From: Flammulina velutipes
Taxonomy: Eukaryota > Basidiomycota > Agaricomycetes > Agaricales > Physalacriaceae
DNA length: 64,000 nt
Direction: 5' to 3'
Assembly: GCA_011800155.1 (NCBI GenBank)
Contig: CM022374.1
Span: forward strand, 1,426,001-1,490,000
Under the pieces are notes generated by a model. That model had not been told where the DNA came from. It saw only the letters and a list, made by a program, of their open reading frames with translations, and made no database searches. A program made the translations under genes and the position numbers. Shown here piece by piece: positions 20,194-32,212 of this stretch. The first letter of the stretch is position 1. Every line of letters starts with the position of its first letter.

Positions 20194-21479
20194 ATGAGTA
20201 CGCAGACACCAGCAGGATACCGCCCCGAGACCTTTGTGGCGCCACCAGAACAAACATTCAAGCTACCTGATGGCTCCTCCGTCAAAAGTGTCGAAGCTAA
20301 TGACGTGCTCACCATCACAAAAGATGACTTTGTCGTCACCTTCACTCCTCAAGAACGACTGGTGAGGGTCAGTCCTTACGGTATCGTCAACGACGACCGC
20401 GCAGTGTCCCAAAAACTCCTCCTTGTCTCCAGCGCGACGGAGGTTTCCACCGAGACTCTATGGATCGCCATCTACGCCCTCTGGCTTCGCCGGAACGAAG
20501 ACGACATCGCGCCCATCAGTCTTGATCCCCAACTTGCCACACTGAAGGACTTGCGTTCCTATCTCATCCACTCCGGGCTAGGATTCTCACCTGACCCCTC
20601 CCAGAACGACGTTATCCTCCTTTCACGTCCCGCATTCTGGCAGAGCGCTGGAGCCCCCCTCGGGCTGTCTTGGCTCCGTGACCCAATCCCGTCCATCGCC
20701 CATTCCTCCCACTTCCCATTCCCTCTCGTCCAGTCGTTCACCAGAGGCCCCCACGTCCTCACAACGCATCCTCTGCGTCCTCCAAAGCCTGCTCCAGGCA
20801 CGGTGATGTATTCCCGCTTCATCAATGCCGTCAATCAACTCCTCACCTTCACTCACATCGACGAGTCGAATGTCGATCATTTTGAAGTCTATAGTCGGTG
20901 GCAGAACTCGGATCGCGTTAACGTCGGTTGGCGCGAACGGGGGAACGATGATCACCATCGGAGTTACCTGAAAGATCGACTCGCGGACCCGCATATCATG
21001 GGATTCATCGTGGCGTGGGATGGAGAGCCGGCGGGGTATGGTGAAATATCCTGGGTGAAGGAAGACCCTATGGGAACGTATGTTGGTAGCTTGGGTGACT
21101 ATGACCAAGGGACACACCTTTTGATTGGAGAAGAGAAGTTCCGAGGCCGACAAAGATGTGCGTCGTGGTTCCTATACATCTAGGTCTGTTCGTACTAACA
21201 CTTCTTCCCAGTCACTGCTGTGATGACTTCTATGAAGCATATGGCCTTCCTCCGTGAGCCACGCACAGACGTGGTCGTGGGAGAGCCACGAGCCGACCTG
21301 CCCATCATTCCACGCCTCATTTCATACCTACCGCAGGAATTCAATAGGGTACGTCGTCTAGCACGCATTCGAAAATCCGAGATCTCATTGAGTTTTAGGA
21401 ATTCGAGCTACCCCATAAGCGGGCGGTGTACTTTGTCCTGAGAAGAGAGCGCTTCTTCCAGGCAGCCATGTTGTACTAG
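20194..21479 (+). CDS. Siderophore-type N-acyltransferase (MbtK/IucB-like GNAT), 393 aa
   Basis: Acyl-CoA:hydroxyornithine acyltransferase of hydroxamate siderophore synthesis (relatives SidF, SidL, Fer5). Three exons (20194-21157, 21212-21348, 21399-21479) add up to an in-frame 393-aa protein from MSTQTPAGYRPETF to FFQAAMLY. The N-terminal half is a family-specific beta-rich region. The C-terminal GNAT-like domain shows DHFEVYSRWQNSDRVNVGW, then DRLADPHIMGFIVAWDGEPA and GYGEISWVKEDP. GDYDQGTHLLIGEEKFRG follows, containing the conserved His and the CoA-binding region, and RAVYFVLRRERFF ends the domain. It has no membrane segment or clear targeting signal. The promoter is shared with the hydratase and carries three iron-GATA motifs. 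No ornithine monooxygenase or peptide synthetase lies in the window. The acyl group used cannot be read from sequence. Confidence 0.82.
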
Positions 21480-22397
21480 ATAAAACCGTAAACTTTTAAG
21501 TAACACTGGGCTCAGAGTATGAAGAAGACTTAGACATCTGAATGAGCTTACTTGAACGTCCGAGGTAGGAGACACTGCTGTAAGCACTGGCATCAAGTTC
21601 ACATCTGTAAGGCAGCGTCTATCAGGCTTCTCCCCACCCTTTCTTTTGAATAGACGAGGATCTGTTGAAACATTACGTATCTAGATAGAGGAAGGCACAT
21701 GCATGAGATGCGAAGGGCTTGAATTGAATTACCTGGAGCCAACGACTACTGCCTAGTAGTTGTACAGGGTCAGAATTAGTAGTCTCTAGTCAGGACACAC
21801 CTCGAGGCATTATGTATATTCAGTACGTTCGATATGGGCAAAATCCGGTGAGTGGCGTTAGGACAATGTGATGTGGGTATTCCAGTTATAGTTATCTTTT
21901 GCCTCGTCGCATGGTGTCAATTTAGTATATGAGTCAAAAGGAATGAGGCCTGAGGTCCCAGAGCCGTCGTGATGTTCGCCATCATGTTGGTTCGAAGCAG
22001 AGAGTGGCCCACTGATCGGCAAATCCCGTCCAATTATTGTCGCGGTCGATCGTATTTGCGGCTCGACGTGTTTAAATCTGGTTCAATGATATGGATCGTA
22101 ATGAAATCCTACCCTATACAATGGACTAGCCAATGTAGAATAGCGCTTTATCTTAAGAGACCGATCAATCACTTCACTCCAGCTGAAGGCGTCGATATCA
22201 TCAATTATAAAACAGGAACAACGGCGTGAGCATGGACCTACTATGCCTTGCTATCGCAGTCAACAATCCATATATGGTTCCAATCAGGTGGAACAATCGG
22301 GCGTTAGGTGAAGGACAAGGGTGCTATTGTTCGCAGCGATGACGGACAATGCCCGGCAACAGTTTATGTCCGAAAACAGACAAGAACTTTTGGTGAC
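21480..22397. other. Gene-free stretch after the acyltransferase
   Basis: About 900 bp with only short open frames, the longest 86 codons at 21,969-22,229, and no recognisable motif or repeat. It probably holds the acyltransferase 3' end and the promoter of the next gene. Confidence 0.4.
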
Positions 22398-22405
22398 TAT
22401 ATAAG
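22398..22405 (+). promoter_or_regulatory. TATA box of the small gene at 22,447
   Basis: TATATAAG lies 49 bp upstream of the ATG at 22447, implying a leader of only about 20 nt. A TATA box is typical of inducible rather than housekeeping fungal genes. Confidence 0.5.
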
Positions 22406-22446
22406 AGGGCGCCACTAAGAGTTGTTGGAGGTCAATTCTCGCCGCG

Positions 22447-23017
22447 ATGTCTTATTACTCTAACGACCCCAATTACCATCACCCACAAGGACCGCAGAGA
22501 CCTATCCCTATGGCTCCCTACTCAGAGAGCTCTCTGCCTCCGCCAACACCTGGGTATCCTATGCCTTTTGCACCGATGTTAGGCCAGTCACAACCAGACT
22601 ACCGCTACCAGAGTCCTACCCACGGTATGGCACAAGGAAAACCGAAGAATATGGTCCAATCGCTGGTACGTTTTCGTTGTATCGACGTCACTTCTGGTGT
22701 AATGTACCATTCGATAACAGGGCAGAGTTTTCGCTTTGGTGAGATAGTAGCATAATCATTGATGACCTATCCGACTAACTTGGAGATCAGAACGAACAGG
22801 TTGAGATTTGTATCCAAACGGACCGTTGGGTCGCGGGCTTCATCATTGGTGCGTTGAGTCTCTTCGACAAGGTGAGTATAATGATTGAGCAATGTGAATG
22901 AGGACTGACGTGGCGTAATAGGCCCGAGGGTACTGTTACAAGGTTCGGTATGAGACGAATAAAGTGTGGAAATCCGCGGAGGTTCCACCAAGCCTTGTGC
23001 GTGAATCGCATCGCTAG
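22447..23017 (+). CDS. Small Pro-rich protein with a Tudor/SH3-like end, 131 aa
   Basis: Family not recognised. Three exons with good splice signals (22447-22665, 22791-22871, 22922-23017) sum to 131 codons in frame. The N-terminal 70 residues are disordered and rich in Pro, Tyr, Gln and Met (PTPGYPMPFAPMLGQSQ). The C-terminal 60 residues look like a small beta-barrel: VEICIQTDRWVAGFIIGAL, then KVRYETNKVWKSAEVPPS. The W..G.I and Y....VW patterns recall Tudor or SH3-like domains, but this is only resemblance. It has no signal peptide. Confidence 0.6.
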
Positions 23018-23548
23018 AGCTGAATTTCGACTTTGATAATCCGGGGTCTGTTGACGCCGTTGACGGGGTAGCAAAGTTTCCGAACGCAATGTATTTGTAT
23101 CTTGATATTCAATTGGAAGAGAAAATGGACCTTCGAGATGATAGAAAGCCGTAAGACCAGGATATCAAGACTGTGGTGGGCGAAATGGCCTGTTTCCGTA
23201 ATACAGGTGAACTTGTAGGATGCTGAGAAGTCTGTGCCGAGTTCAGTTTCCAGAAGGCGAGCTGTATTGTTGAAGATGATCGGCATTGTTCGGTAGAGTC
23301 CGTTGTGTTCGTTGCCTGGGCCTCACACATTGTGGCGGTTGCTAAACAAGCGTGTGATCGTGTGATGTTTTTGTTTAGTAGTTGTGGCTGTGCAATCACG
23401 ACCTTGTCTTATACCCTTACCTTGTTACGATTCTCAAGGCTTACTCGCTGTTGCAGGTTCAAGGCGCAAAGTATCGTCAGGACTAGCATAACCGCCGTTG
23501 TCAACAACTGCTTGGCTCTGCCTTGCTCTTCATTCCTTCACCTCCATC
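23018..23548. other. Intergenic stretch before the RasGAP gene
   Basis: About 530 bp. Open frames on the minus strand are short, overlap each other and carry no motif. It is presumably the 3' end of the small gene and the RasGAP promoter. Confidence 0.4.
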
Positions 23549-26309
23549 ATGTCCTACGAAACTGGCTCTCCAGTCAGTATGTCGCCCTCGGGCCGCAGAC
23601 ATACAAATCGCAACACGAATCGATACAGCGTTACCGCCCTTTTCAGTATGGCTGCGGAACAGGACGTCGAAGTCGAGGACGAACTTGCCAGAGGTGCGCG
23701 CTCCGAATTCCCATATGCTCAACGGATCTGACATTCTGCAGCACAAAAGCGTCTTCGCGATCTCAAGGGAAAAATCTCTGCCCAGTCCAAGAAGAATTTC
23801 GTCCTCGAACGCGACGTTCGCTATCTCGACTCTCGGATAGCATTGCTGATTCAGAATCGAATGGCAGCAGACGAGGTGCGTTGCCAGACTACCAGGTCGC
23901 AACTGACTTGCTAATCTCATATTTCCAGCAACGCGAGGTCGAGCGAACATTGGAGGAAGTCGACCCCACCGAAGGCCACTACCCAGACGACCGCAAGATC
24001 CAACAATACTCGAATCTCTTCTTCCTTCTCCAATCCGAGCCGCGACACATCGCCGCCTTGTGTCGGCTCGTCAGCCTCTCCGAGATAGACACCCTCCTCC
24101 AGACCGTCATGTTCACGCTCTACGGAAACCAGTACGAAAGTCGTGAAGAGCATCTACTCCTGACTATGTTCCAATCCGTCCTTTCTGCCCAATTCGAGAC
24201 CGCAACCGAATTTGGATCCCTTCTTCGCGCCAATACTCCCGTCTCTCGCATGATGACCACCTATACACGCCGTGGGCCAGGTCAGAGCTACCTCAAGAGC
24301 GTGCTTGCCGAACGTATCAACAGTTTGATTGAACACAAGGACCTCAACCTCGAAATCAATCCGGTCAAGGTATATCGTTTCGCACAGGCTCTCTCTCTCC
24401 ACACCTCTGATCCGTCTCACAGGTTTATGAGCAAATGATCAATCAAATAGAGGAAGAGACGGGGTCTCTTCCTCCAAATCTACCTCGCGGTGTGGCCCCA
24501 GAAGTTGCTGCTGAAAACCCTGACGTCCAAGCTATCATTGCACCTCGACTAACGATGCTGATGGAAATTGCCAACAGTTTTTTGGTAACAATCATCGAGA
24601 GTCTCGAGAGTGTTCCCTACGGCATTCGATGGATATGCAAACAAATTCGCAGTTTGACTCGTGTACGTTAACCATCCCTCGGTCTACATTGACCTAATCA
24701 CTCTCTTGCAGCGAAAATACCCCGAAGCCACAGATTATGCTATTTGTTCTCTAATAGGCGGCTTCTTCTTCCTTCGTTTCATTAACCCTGCTATTGTAAC
24801 CCCGCAAGCGTACATGCTTGTCGAAGGCGTTCCCGCGAAGCATCCTCGCCGTACTCTCACACTTGTTAGTTGGGCAATCGCTTTTGTATGGCTCTTGCTT
24901 ATCGATTACCAGATCGCGAAAATGCTGCAAAACTTGGCGAACAAGCCCTCGTACTCCAAAGAGATCTATATGATGAGCCTCAATCCCTTCGTCGAGACCA
25001 ACAAAGCCCGCATCAATCAATTCCTAAACAACCTATGCGAAGTCGGTGACTTCTATGATACCCTTGAAGTAAGCATGTCCAGGTCGATGTCGTGATGCAG
25101 CGCTAATGGCTGTTTAGATGGATCAATACATGGCACTCTCGAAGAAGGACCTGATGATTCACATCACTCTGAACGAGCTGTACAACACGCACTCGTTAAT
25201 TCTCCAGCACGTTGAAACATTGGTAATACTCTTGATTCTCTATCTGTATTGGTGAGCTCATTGTTTACAGTCGCCAAATGACAAGCAACATCTTCGCATC
25301 CTCACGGACGAACTTGGACCAGCACCTGCGCAAGTACCCCGAAAGGAAAATCGAACGCTTGAACTGCCGCTCTACAGTCGATGGGAAACACCCGTTCATG
25401 ACATACAAACGGCACTTATGGACTCGGTGTCCTCGAGCGACATGCTGTACATGGAGACCAAGTCAATCTTTGTGCAGCTGATACGTTCAATTCCGCATGC
25501 AGCGGAGAAGCGACCATACAATTTGGCCGCCATCGCTGAGCGAGCAGCGACTACTAAGGATGCGACACTTGTTCGCAAGGGTATCAAGGTGAAGGAAATG
25601 TTGCGGGAATTAGAGGAGCAGAAGATTGTTGATCAAGCGGATGGGTACAAGCTGATGCAAGATGAAGTCGCCGCGGAGCTCGTCCATCTAGGGAACCTGC
25701 GGGAAAAGGTGCTACTGGAGACCAAGTCGCTTGAGGCCGTGTACAAGACGATTTGCGACCACAACAACTACATGCGATCGCAGCTGGAGCAGTACAAGGC
25801 ATACCTCCAGAACGTGCGCCTAACTGCGTCGAAGGACAAGGGCAGCACGACGGGTGTCGGCGTCATTACCGTCGGAGGAAAGGAGAAGAAGCCCGCGAAG
25901 GCAGTTGTTCTGGGTCCCTACAGATTCACACACGCCCAGTTAGAGAAGGAAGGCATCATCGTGGAGAGTAACGTGCCCGATAACAGGTGATGTCTATCCA
26001 CTTTCTTTGAAGGGCGCTTCTGACCTGCGGTGATAGGCGACCGAACATCTACTTCAACATCACCTCCCCCACGCCTGGAACGTTCATCATTGCGCTGCAC
26101 TACAAAGGACGTGAGAGGGCCATCCTTGAGATGGACCTCAAGATTGATGACTTGCTGGAGAAGGTACGTCCCAGCCTCCTGTGGCGCACGCACGTTTCTC
26201 ACACATGACACAGCAAAAGGACAACAAGCATCTTCTCGATCTGGAGTACGTGCAGCTGAACGTGCCCAAAGTCCTCGGCCTGTTGAAGAAAGTGTTTGCC
26301 AAGCGGTAA
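23549..26309 (+). CDS. Ras GTPase-activating protein (gap1/IQGAP-type)
   Basis: Negative regulator of Ras, similar in layout to fission-yeast Gap1/Sar1. It starts [19 protein letters not shown] coiled-coil N-terminus follows ([20 protein letters not shown]). The RasGAP domain begins with [13 protein letters not shown] and carries [12 protein letters not shown], where the Arg fits the catalytic finger that true IQGAPs lack. [14 protein letters not shown] is the FLR-type signature, followed by [19 protein letters not shown]. The RasGAP C-terminal domain lies downstream ([16 protein letters not shown], then [14 protein letters not shown] and [13 protein letters not shown]). The stop is 26307-26309. 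About eight introns of 50-70 bp. It lacks calponin-homology and IQ motifs, so it is a RasGAP with an IQGAP-like tail, not a full IQGAP. Confidence 0.85.
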
Positions 26310-26624
26310 ACGGGCGATATCTTGGTTTTATTCCTATTCTTAAATTTCGTGTACATGATTTTGGATGAAGATGAGTATGCTCTCCTATCTTTTCTTTTCG
26401 TTGGCAAGGAAGGTGTACTTTTCTTTTGTGTACTAGTACGTACATACCGACTGGCTGTTGTTAATGTATGTTTATTCGTTGGCGCCAAGCACGGAGAGTC
26501 AGAAGACTGAAGTTGAAAGCCGGCGGCAGTTTCATCACTTTCCTTTCTACCATTTCATTGCGGGCGTCTCGCAGTCGCTCTTTTACCTTTGCTCGTCCTC
26601 ACCTCGAATGCGTGCAAGAGAGTA

Positions 26625-28692
26625 ATGTGGTCGACGCTCGCAGCCTCCATTTTCGTCTTTCTTTTCGTTCTGCAGGCACTCGGAAATGTTCAAGCAGTAA
26701 AACGGTTGGCGCCAAAAAAGCTACCATTGCATCGTCGCGCAGTGGATGTCAATGGTACTACTATCTCTGGGATTACATCTGTAACACTTTCTAGCGATAC
26801 CAGGTGCGTAGGATTGACTATCTACGCAAAAGCAACGGCTTAAATCGACGTAGATCCTATTATGCTATCATTAAAGTGGGCGCGTCGTACTTCCGTGTCG
26901 CGCTGGACACCGCATCGGCGGATTTATGGCTCATGTCCTCAGCATGTACCTCCACCGTCTGCAATTCAGCACCGAAATATCCATTGGCGTACATGAGCGG
27001 CACATACGAGACGATCAACAAGAATGAGACTGCTTTCATTGCCAGCTACTCTGATACAACTGGTACGCCGCCTTTCTTCCCCAAAAAGCCTTTCCTCAAG
27101 GCTCGCAGCTGTCGAGGGCATCGTGGCAGCAGAAACAGTCCTATTTGCCAACATGACAGTGACGAACCAGACACTTGGCCTTGTCAACTCCGCCAACGTG
27201 TCTATGACGGACGACATGAGTGGCCTCTTAGGGCTGGGTTTCCCGCGTCTGTCCAGCATTTCAGATTCCGTCACCAATTGTCGGCCATCCCTTTCCGTAA
27301 ACCATTGCGCAGCTGACAACATCCGTCTAGCTACACCTTTCTTTGTACAACTTGCGCAGCAAGGGCATCTGGAATATCCGCTTTTCGGACTCAGCCTTAC
27401 TCGGAATGAGAGCGGAAGTCTCACGCTAGGTACACCAATCCCAACAACTCTTTGTGTTGTTTTCTCAATTTAGACAGGTGCTATTGATTCATCTGTCGTA
27501 TCAGACGTCAATGATATTGTATGGCATCCTGTCGTTGAATTCTCTCCCTTCGGGATGGAGAGTAACACGTCGAGTTACCTACAATGGGCCACTCCGATGG
27601 TATCGTTTGGTATCAATGGGACTTCCTTTACTCCTACTCCTTCTTATCCTACGGTAACGAATAACGTGTCTCTGGCTTCGTTTGATGTGTGAGTGACATT
27701 CGTCTAGATTGTATTATATTCGCTGAAAGGACTATAGGGGCACGAACGGGATCTTTGGACCATACGCTGACGTGAGTATGCGTCGCCACTGCACTAGTGT
27801 GATCTTAATCGATTTTCCTAGGTTGACCGTATATTCCGGGAAATCAATGGGGCACGCTTGGTTGATAATGTCAATGGCCTGTGGGCCATACCTTGCGACA
27901 CGGTTGCCCCCATGACCTTCACTTTTGGGTACGTTTCGCTCTAGTTTTGTCGGCCAGTTGCTGACCCTGGCTTTAGAGAGCAGGTAATCACCCTTAAACC
28001 CTCTGACTATCTCATTGGACGCGCGTCGGGTAACCCGAACCTCTGTTTGTCGTGGCCAGCCGCCGGATCTCCTCGTTCAGATGGCATCGATTGGCAGTTC
28101 GGCACACCTTTCTTAAGAACTGTATATTCTGTCTTCAGGTAAGGTCTTACGTTGAACTGGCGCCAAAGCTAACGTCGATGTCAGTTATGGTATCAATTAC
28201 AAGGAGCCTCCTCTAATCGGCTTCTACGCTCTGACGAACGCAACAGAAGTGGAAACCGAAGAATCCATCGCGTCATTTCTATCTTCCATGTCCGCTACGG
28301 TTACGACCACGCTGCCCAATTCCCTACTCTCCGCCCCTTCGAACACGCCACTCTCGTATGCCCTCAACTCGTCTGTCACCGCGCCGACCGGTGGTATCGT
28401 CGCGTCTCAGCTCGCTACAAGCACGTATAGTGCTATATTCGGTGGCCAAACGAATGTAACCGCTTTGCCGACCATAAAACCCGCACCAGTGCTGGCTACG
28501 TTAATCGTCACCAACACGGAAGGCGTCGTTACGACCATCACATCGACGGCGTCTGCTGCTGCCGTTACGCTAGGGAATCCGCCTGGCTGGGACTCGTCGG
28601 CTACTCATCGTTCATGCATACCTGTATTGACTCTCACTCTCGCTATCCTTCTCCCCCTTACCTTAGTACATTGGACACATCTTGTTATATAG
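26625..28692 (+). CDS. Secreted, probably GPI-anchored aspartic protease (A1-like, divergent)
   Basis: MWSTLAASIFVFLFVLQALG is a signal peptide, followed by a propeptide with KR/RR sites. The first active-site loop reads VALDTASADLWLMSS (DTAS in place of DTGS). The flap region follows, with SGIVAAETVLF and MSGLLGLGFPRLSS. The second active-site loop, across an intron near 27,690-27,737, reads DVGTNGIFGP (DVGT in place of DTGT). Both aspartates are kept. A Ser/Thr-rich stalk with N-glycosylation sequons follows. The end is hydrophobic (VLTLTLAILLPLTLV), fitting a GPI or membrane anchor. About eight introns. Activity is plausible but unproven because both loops are altered; a pseudo-protease is the alternative. 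Confidence 0.75.
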
Positions 28693-29611
28693 CTTCGTTT
28701 CATGTATATATGTTTTACGTTGTCTGCCGTGTGAGGAGGAACTGATCTCGGTTTTACACTTTGGTTGCTTCAGTGCATGCACTCGATGTTGACTGGAGTC
28801 TCAACGTGCCGTTACGGCTGTATCACTGCCCGGTTTGCTTTTCCCTTCTCGCTACCAATGATCTCGACTGATGATATTTCATAGTGCACGTCTAGTCTAT
28901 GTCGTTAGGAACACTCTCGACTGCTCTGTGAATTACGTTGCGGTACCACACTATGCCCATGTTGACAAGAGGCGGCGCTCTTTGGCCTCAGTATCTTGTT
29001 ATCGTGCAAACCTCCGTCTACACTGGTTGATTCGTTCACTCATCCCGTAGCGTTCTATCGGGCTGGGAAACTGATTAGGCATCGCGCCGCAATTTGCTTG
29101 TTAACATAAGAATAGCCTTGAATGCCGGAACCTTGGAAGCATTTCTGAGTTTGTTTGTTGTAACGGCTGCCTGTCGAAAGGATATAGTGCATGCTTCGCC
29201 CACAACGGTATCGCTCCCCACTGCGTTTCTCCCTCACACTCACATCTCACAAAATAATTTATTTCAGGATCAAGTCCGCGGATATTCTCGTTAACGCTGA
29301 CTGCGCTCCAACGACAAGCAAGGCTAAGCAATTCTAGGAGTGTATCATCTTGACTCTCAAAGTTATTACCATGTCATCTAGCGTTTTTCCACTGTGTTCG
29401 GACACCATTATGTACCCCTTGCGCAGTTACGGCCACCCAATACACGACGGCTCCGCACACTTCCTCTCAACGCCAACTTCGAAATCGCATGTCGGCAATG
29501 CGTCCTGGCCTCGCGGGCCTTTTACGGCAAGGTTGAAGCTACCAAGATGATGTTGACGTCAGGAAGTAGTTCTCGTCTTCTTCTTGAAGGCTATGTAGTC
29601 GGGAACTAGGG
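28693..29611. other. Gene-poor stretch before the decayed kinase
   Basis: About 900 bp with open frames below 75 codons on both strands and no motif. Part of it (29,350-29,610) could be the lost N-lobe of the kinase relic, but I see no kinase signature there. Confidence 0.35.
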
Positions 29612-30766
29612 TTGCATATATATCGCGGGAACATTGGACGATATACCTTCTCTCCTGCGATGATGTTGCCTACACCGAATTCCAACACTTTGGCTCGCGT
29701 TCTGGGGATGTTCAGGTCGCTGTTCCATTCGTCTCGCCATAAGCATACGACTGCTTCGACAGCTCCCGAGAGATGCTCACGCCAGCCGTACCTCGAACGG
29801 TACATATGCTTAGGCGATCTGAGAGCACGTCTGGGGCATAGGATGCCGCTTGCTCTCGTAAAGCTTGTAGCAAGGGATGTGCTCAACGTTCTCAGAGATA
29901 GCTCACGAAGAGGCGTCATTCACGGCGGTGAGTCCATTCCTTCTACATGCTTCTTGTGACCAGAATCTAAAGCTAACTCATACTGGCAGATATCAATCAA
30001 CAATCCATCGTCCTTTCTGCGCGCGATCTGAACTGGGTGATTGCTCGTTTCAAGGACGACGACACTTCCTCGGGGATGGGAGGCGAAACCGTTTCTTCCA
30101 ACTCCAGCGATGAACGATTTCCTACGATATTCCGACTGGCGACAGTGGGTACGTGGACTCGGCATGTACGGATTCATTGCGGATCTTGACAAGCATAATC
30201 GTAGACCGAGCGCCAGACGTTTCATTATGTGTCCGCTCCCCCGAGACAATCATACAAGCGCCCTGTGACTCAAGCACTGATATATGGAGCCTGGGTTGTG
30301 TGGTGCGTCGATAGAAGTCGAATTCAATTTGGACTCATATCTCGTAGCTATACGCACTACTCTCGGAAGAACCACTCTTCGATCCATACTTCCAATGCAT
30401 GGATCTTGGCTTATCGCCCGACGAATCGCACGTTATACAGATGATTGAGCTTCTGGGTGACTTCCCAAGGGAGTTCATAGCTCATGGGGTAGAGTCGAGT
30501 AAATGGTTTGGACCAGATGGTGTGTTTCCCTTCCTTGTTATCTTGGACGTAGGAAGCTGAATGCGTATGAAGGCGCCCTTCTCATGGACACAAACCTGTA
30601 TCCGGTCAGGTTAGAGGATGTTCTGCGTTCCCATATATCCGAGACTTTCACCTCTCTGGATGTGGAAGAGACAGTGGACTTTTTGAGCTGTATGATTAAG
30701 CTCGTTCCAAGGGAAAGAGCGAATGTGAGGAAACTATCACGGCACTGTTGGTTGCAATCCTTGTAA
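29612..30766 (+). pseudogene. Decayed SRPK-like protein kinase
   Basis: Kinase C-lobe landmarks occur in order. VKLVARDVLNVL is the helix before the catalytic loop. RGVIHG splices (donor 29928, acceptor ending 29989) to DINQQSI, the catalytic loop, where the invariant Lys and Asn are replaced. Then come RSPETIIQAP (APE region), STDIWSLGC (subdomain IX), and a tail ending DFLSCMIKLVPRERANVRKL. The glycine-rich loop and the lysine-bearing N-lobe are not found. The join before RSPET needs a 1-base shift. Loss of catalytic residues plus a frameshift suggests a pseudogene. A transcribed pseudokinase with unrecognised introns is the alternative. Confidence 0.6.
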
Positions 30767-30971
30767 CTCGATGTCATGGGAAGCGTGATGGACTGAGTAG
30801 TCAGAATGCGGAACTTGTATTAATCGTGTATGACACTTACCTCAAAATCTTGTACAAGTATCGGACTTCAATACATTTGACTGTAAGACGAATAATCAAT
30901 CTTGCGCCACATTCAAATCAAATGATTTGTCATCAGCTCTGCCTCCTGCCATCATCGTCTGTCGACAGTTC

Positions 30972-32063
30972 ATGGACTCGACCTCAGATTCAATACCTCT
31001 CGCCACAGACGATGTTGGAAAGCTAAACAAACTTGTCCTCAGTGTATACTTGCTCTCCGTCTTCCTCTATCGTCAACAGGCCTATGCATTGCCAACTCTC
31101 TCAGCAGCGTAGACACAGTCCGAAACAGAGATACATCGTCCTTGGGCAAGGCACTGAACAGAATCGCAATACTACTAACGCGTGGGACGACTGAGGAGAA
31201 GACACACACAATCGCTGTTGCGGCTGGCCCTCTCACGAGCTCTGGGATAAACGCTCGCGTAATTCGAGGGATAGATTACATTATTGCCAGTCCCCCGTCA
31301 ACTTTATTAGCACCCACTTGGCAGAATGGGGCCTTCAATACGTCTTCAGACGGCGCCGCCTCTTTGCTAGAAAACGCCGCAACTATGACGCCGCCAACGC
31401 CACATTCTGCATTGCTCTCAACGGAAAAGCTACCAGACCCAAGCCTACTCGCATCCGCAGGAACGAACATACGTCTGGACGGGGAAGTCGTGCAACCTCA
31501 AAGCGAATGCATTAGTACCGCCTCAGACTCTGTCGTGTGAGTGCGTTCTCTTTGTAAAGAAACAAAAACCAATTATCCCGCTATTTTTAGTTTTCATTCC
31601 TCATCACGCTACGACTTCTATCAGTTTGCTCGTCTATTATTTCTTGTCATTCGAGCGGCTGGCCAGAACAGGGCGATTCTTCCTGCGGCGTATTTCTCTG
31701 TGTCTCAATGCGCTGCAAAGATTCGAGGCTGTCGTTACCAAGTACGTCCGACTTGAACTGAAGGGATGGTTCCCTGAACACGACGAGGCAGTGGAAAGTA
31801 CGACTGTGGATATAAAGGACGAGACAGCTCAGCGACTACTCTTTGATTCAGGTCTGATCGGGCAGAAATCGAAAACATCGGCTAATTCTACGACATACAC
31901 CTTCGACCATGGGAGCGCTCATTTATGGCTTCTTGTTCTGCTCAAGAGGGTAGAGAACTTCCAGGAATCGGTTAGGCTCAGCAAAGATTACGGGATATCC
32001 TGGACGCGGTACGAAGTCCCGTCTCCGGAACCCACAATTCTGATGGTCTGGTCATGGAATTAG
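30972..32063 (+). CDS. Gene X, unknown protein; paralogue of the partial gene at 25-330
   Basis: Function not recognised. It starts MDSTSDSIPLATDD. The core LGKALNRIAILLTRGTTEEK..TIAVAAGPLTSSGI is shared with the copy at the window start. An intron (donor at 31,539, acceptor before about 31,592) joins SDSVV to FIPHHATTSISLLVYYFLSF. The second exon continues open to the stop 32061-32063, with LCLNALQRFEAVVTKYVRLE and HLWLLVLLKRVENFQ. Between about 31,050 and 31,110 the frame must shift relative to the paralogue, so this copy carries either a frameshift or an unrecognised splice. If the shift is real, translation could start later, for example at the ATG 31142. It is convergent with F-box gene B, 150 bp away. 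Confidence 0.5.
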
Positions 32064-32212
32064 ACGTTGAAATAGAAGCAAGACGTTATTGTGATACTAG
32101 TTAGATGGTAATACAAATAGTCCTACAGTTAGGATGTGATGGGGGCTGAAAAATTCTACTCAACTAGTGATAAGTACCTGATGTAATATAGATGCTATGA
32201 TAGAAATGTCCG

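Noticed and set aside
20623..21153. 176-codon minus-strand open frame inside the acyltransferase exon
   Set aside because: Shadow of the confidently assigned plus-strand coding exon.
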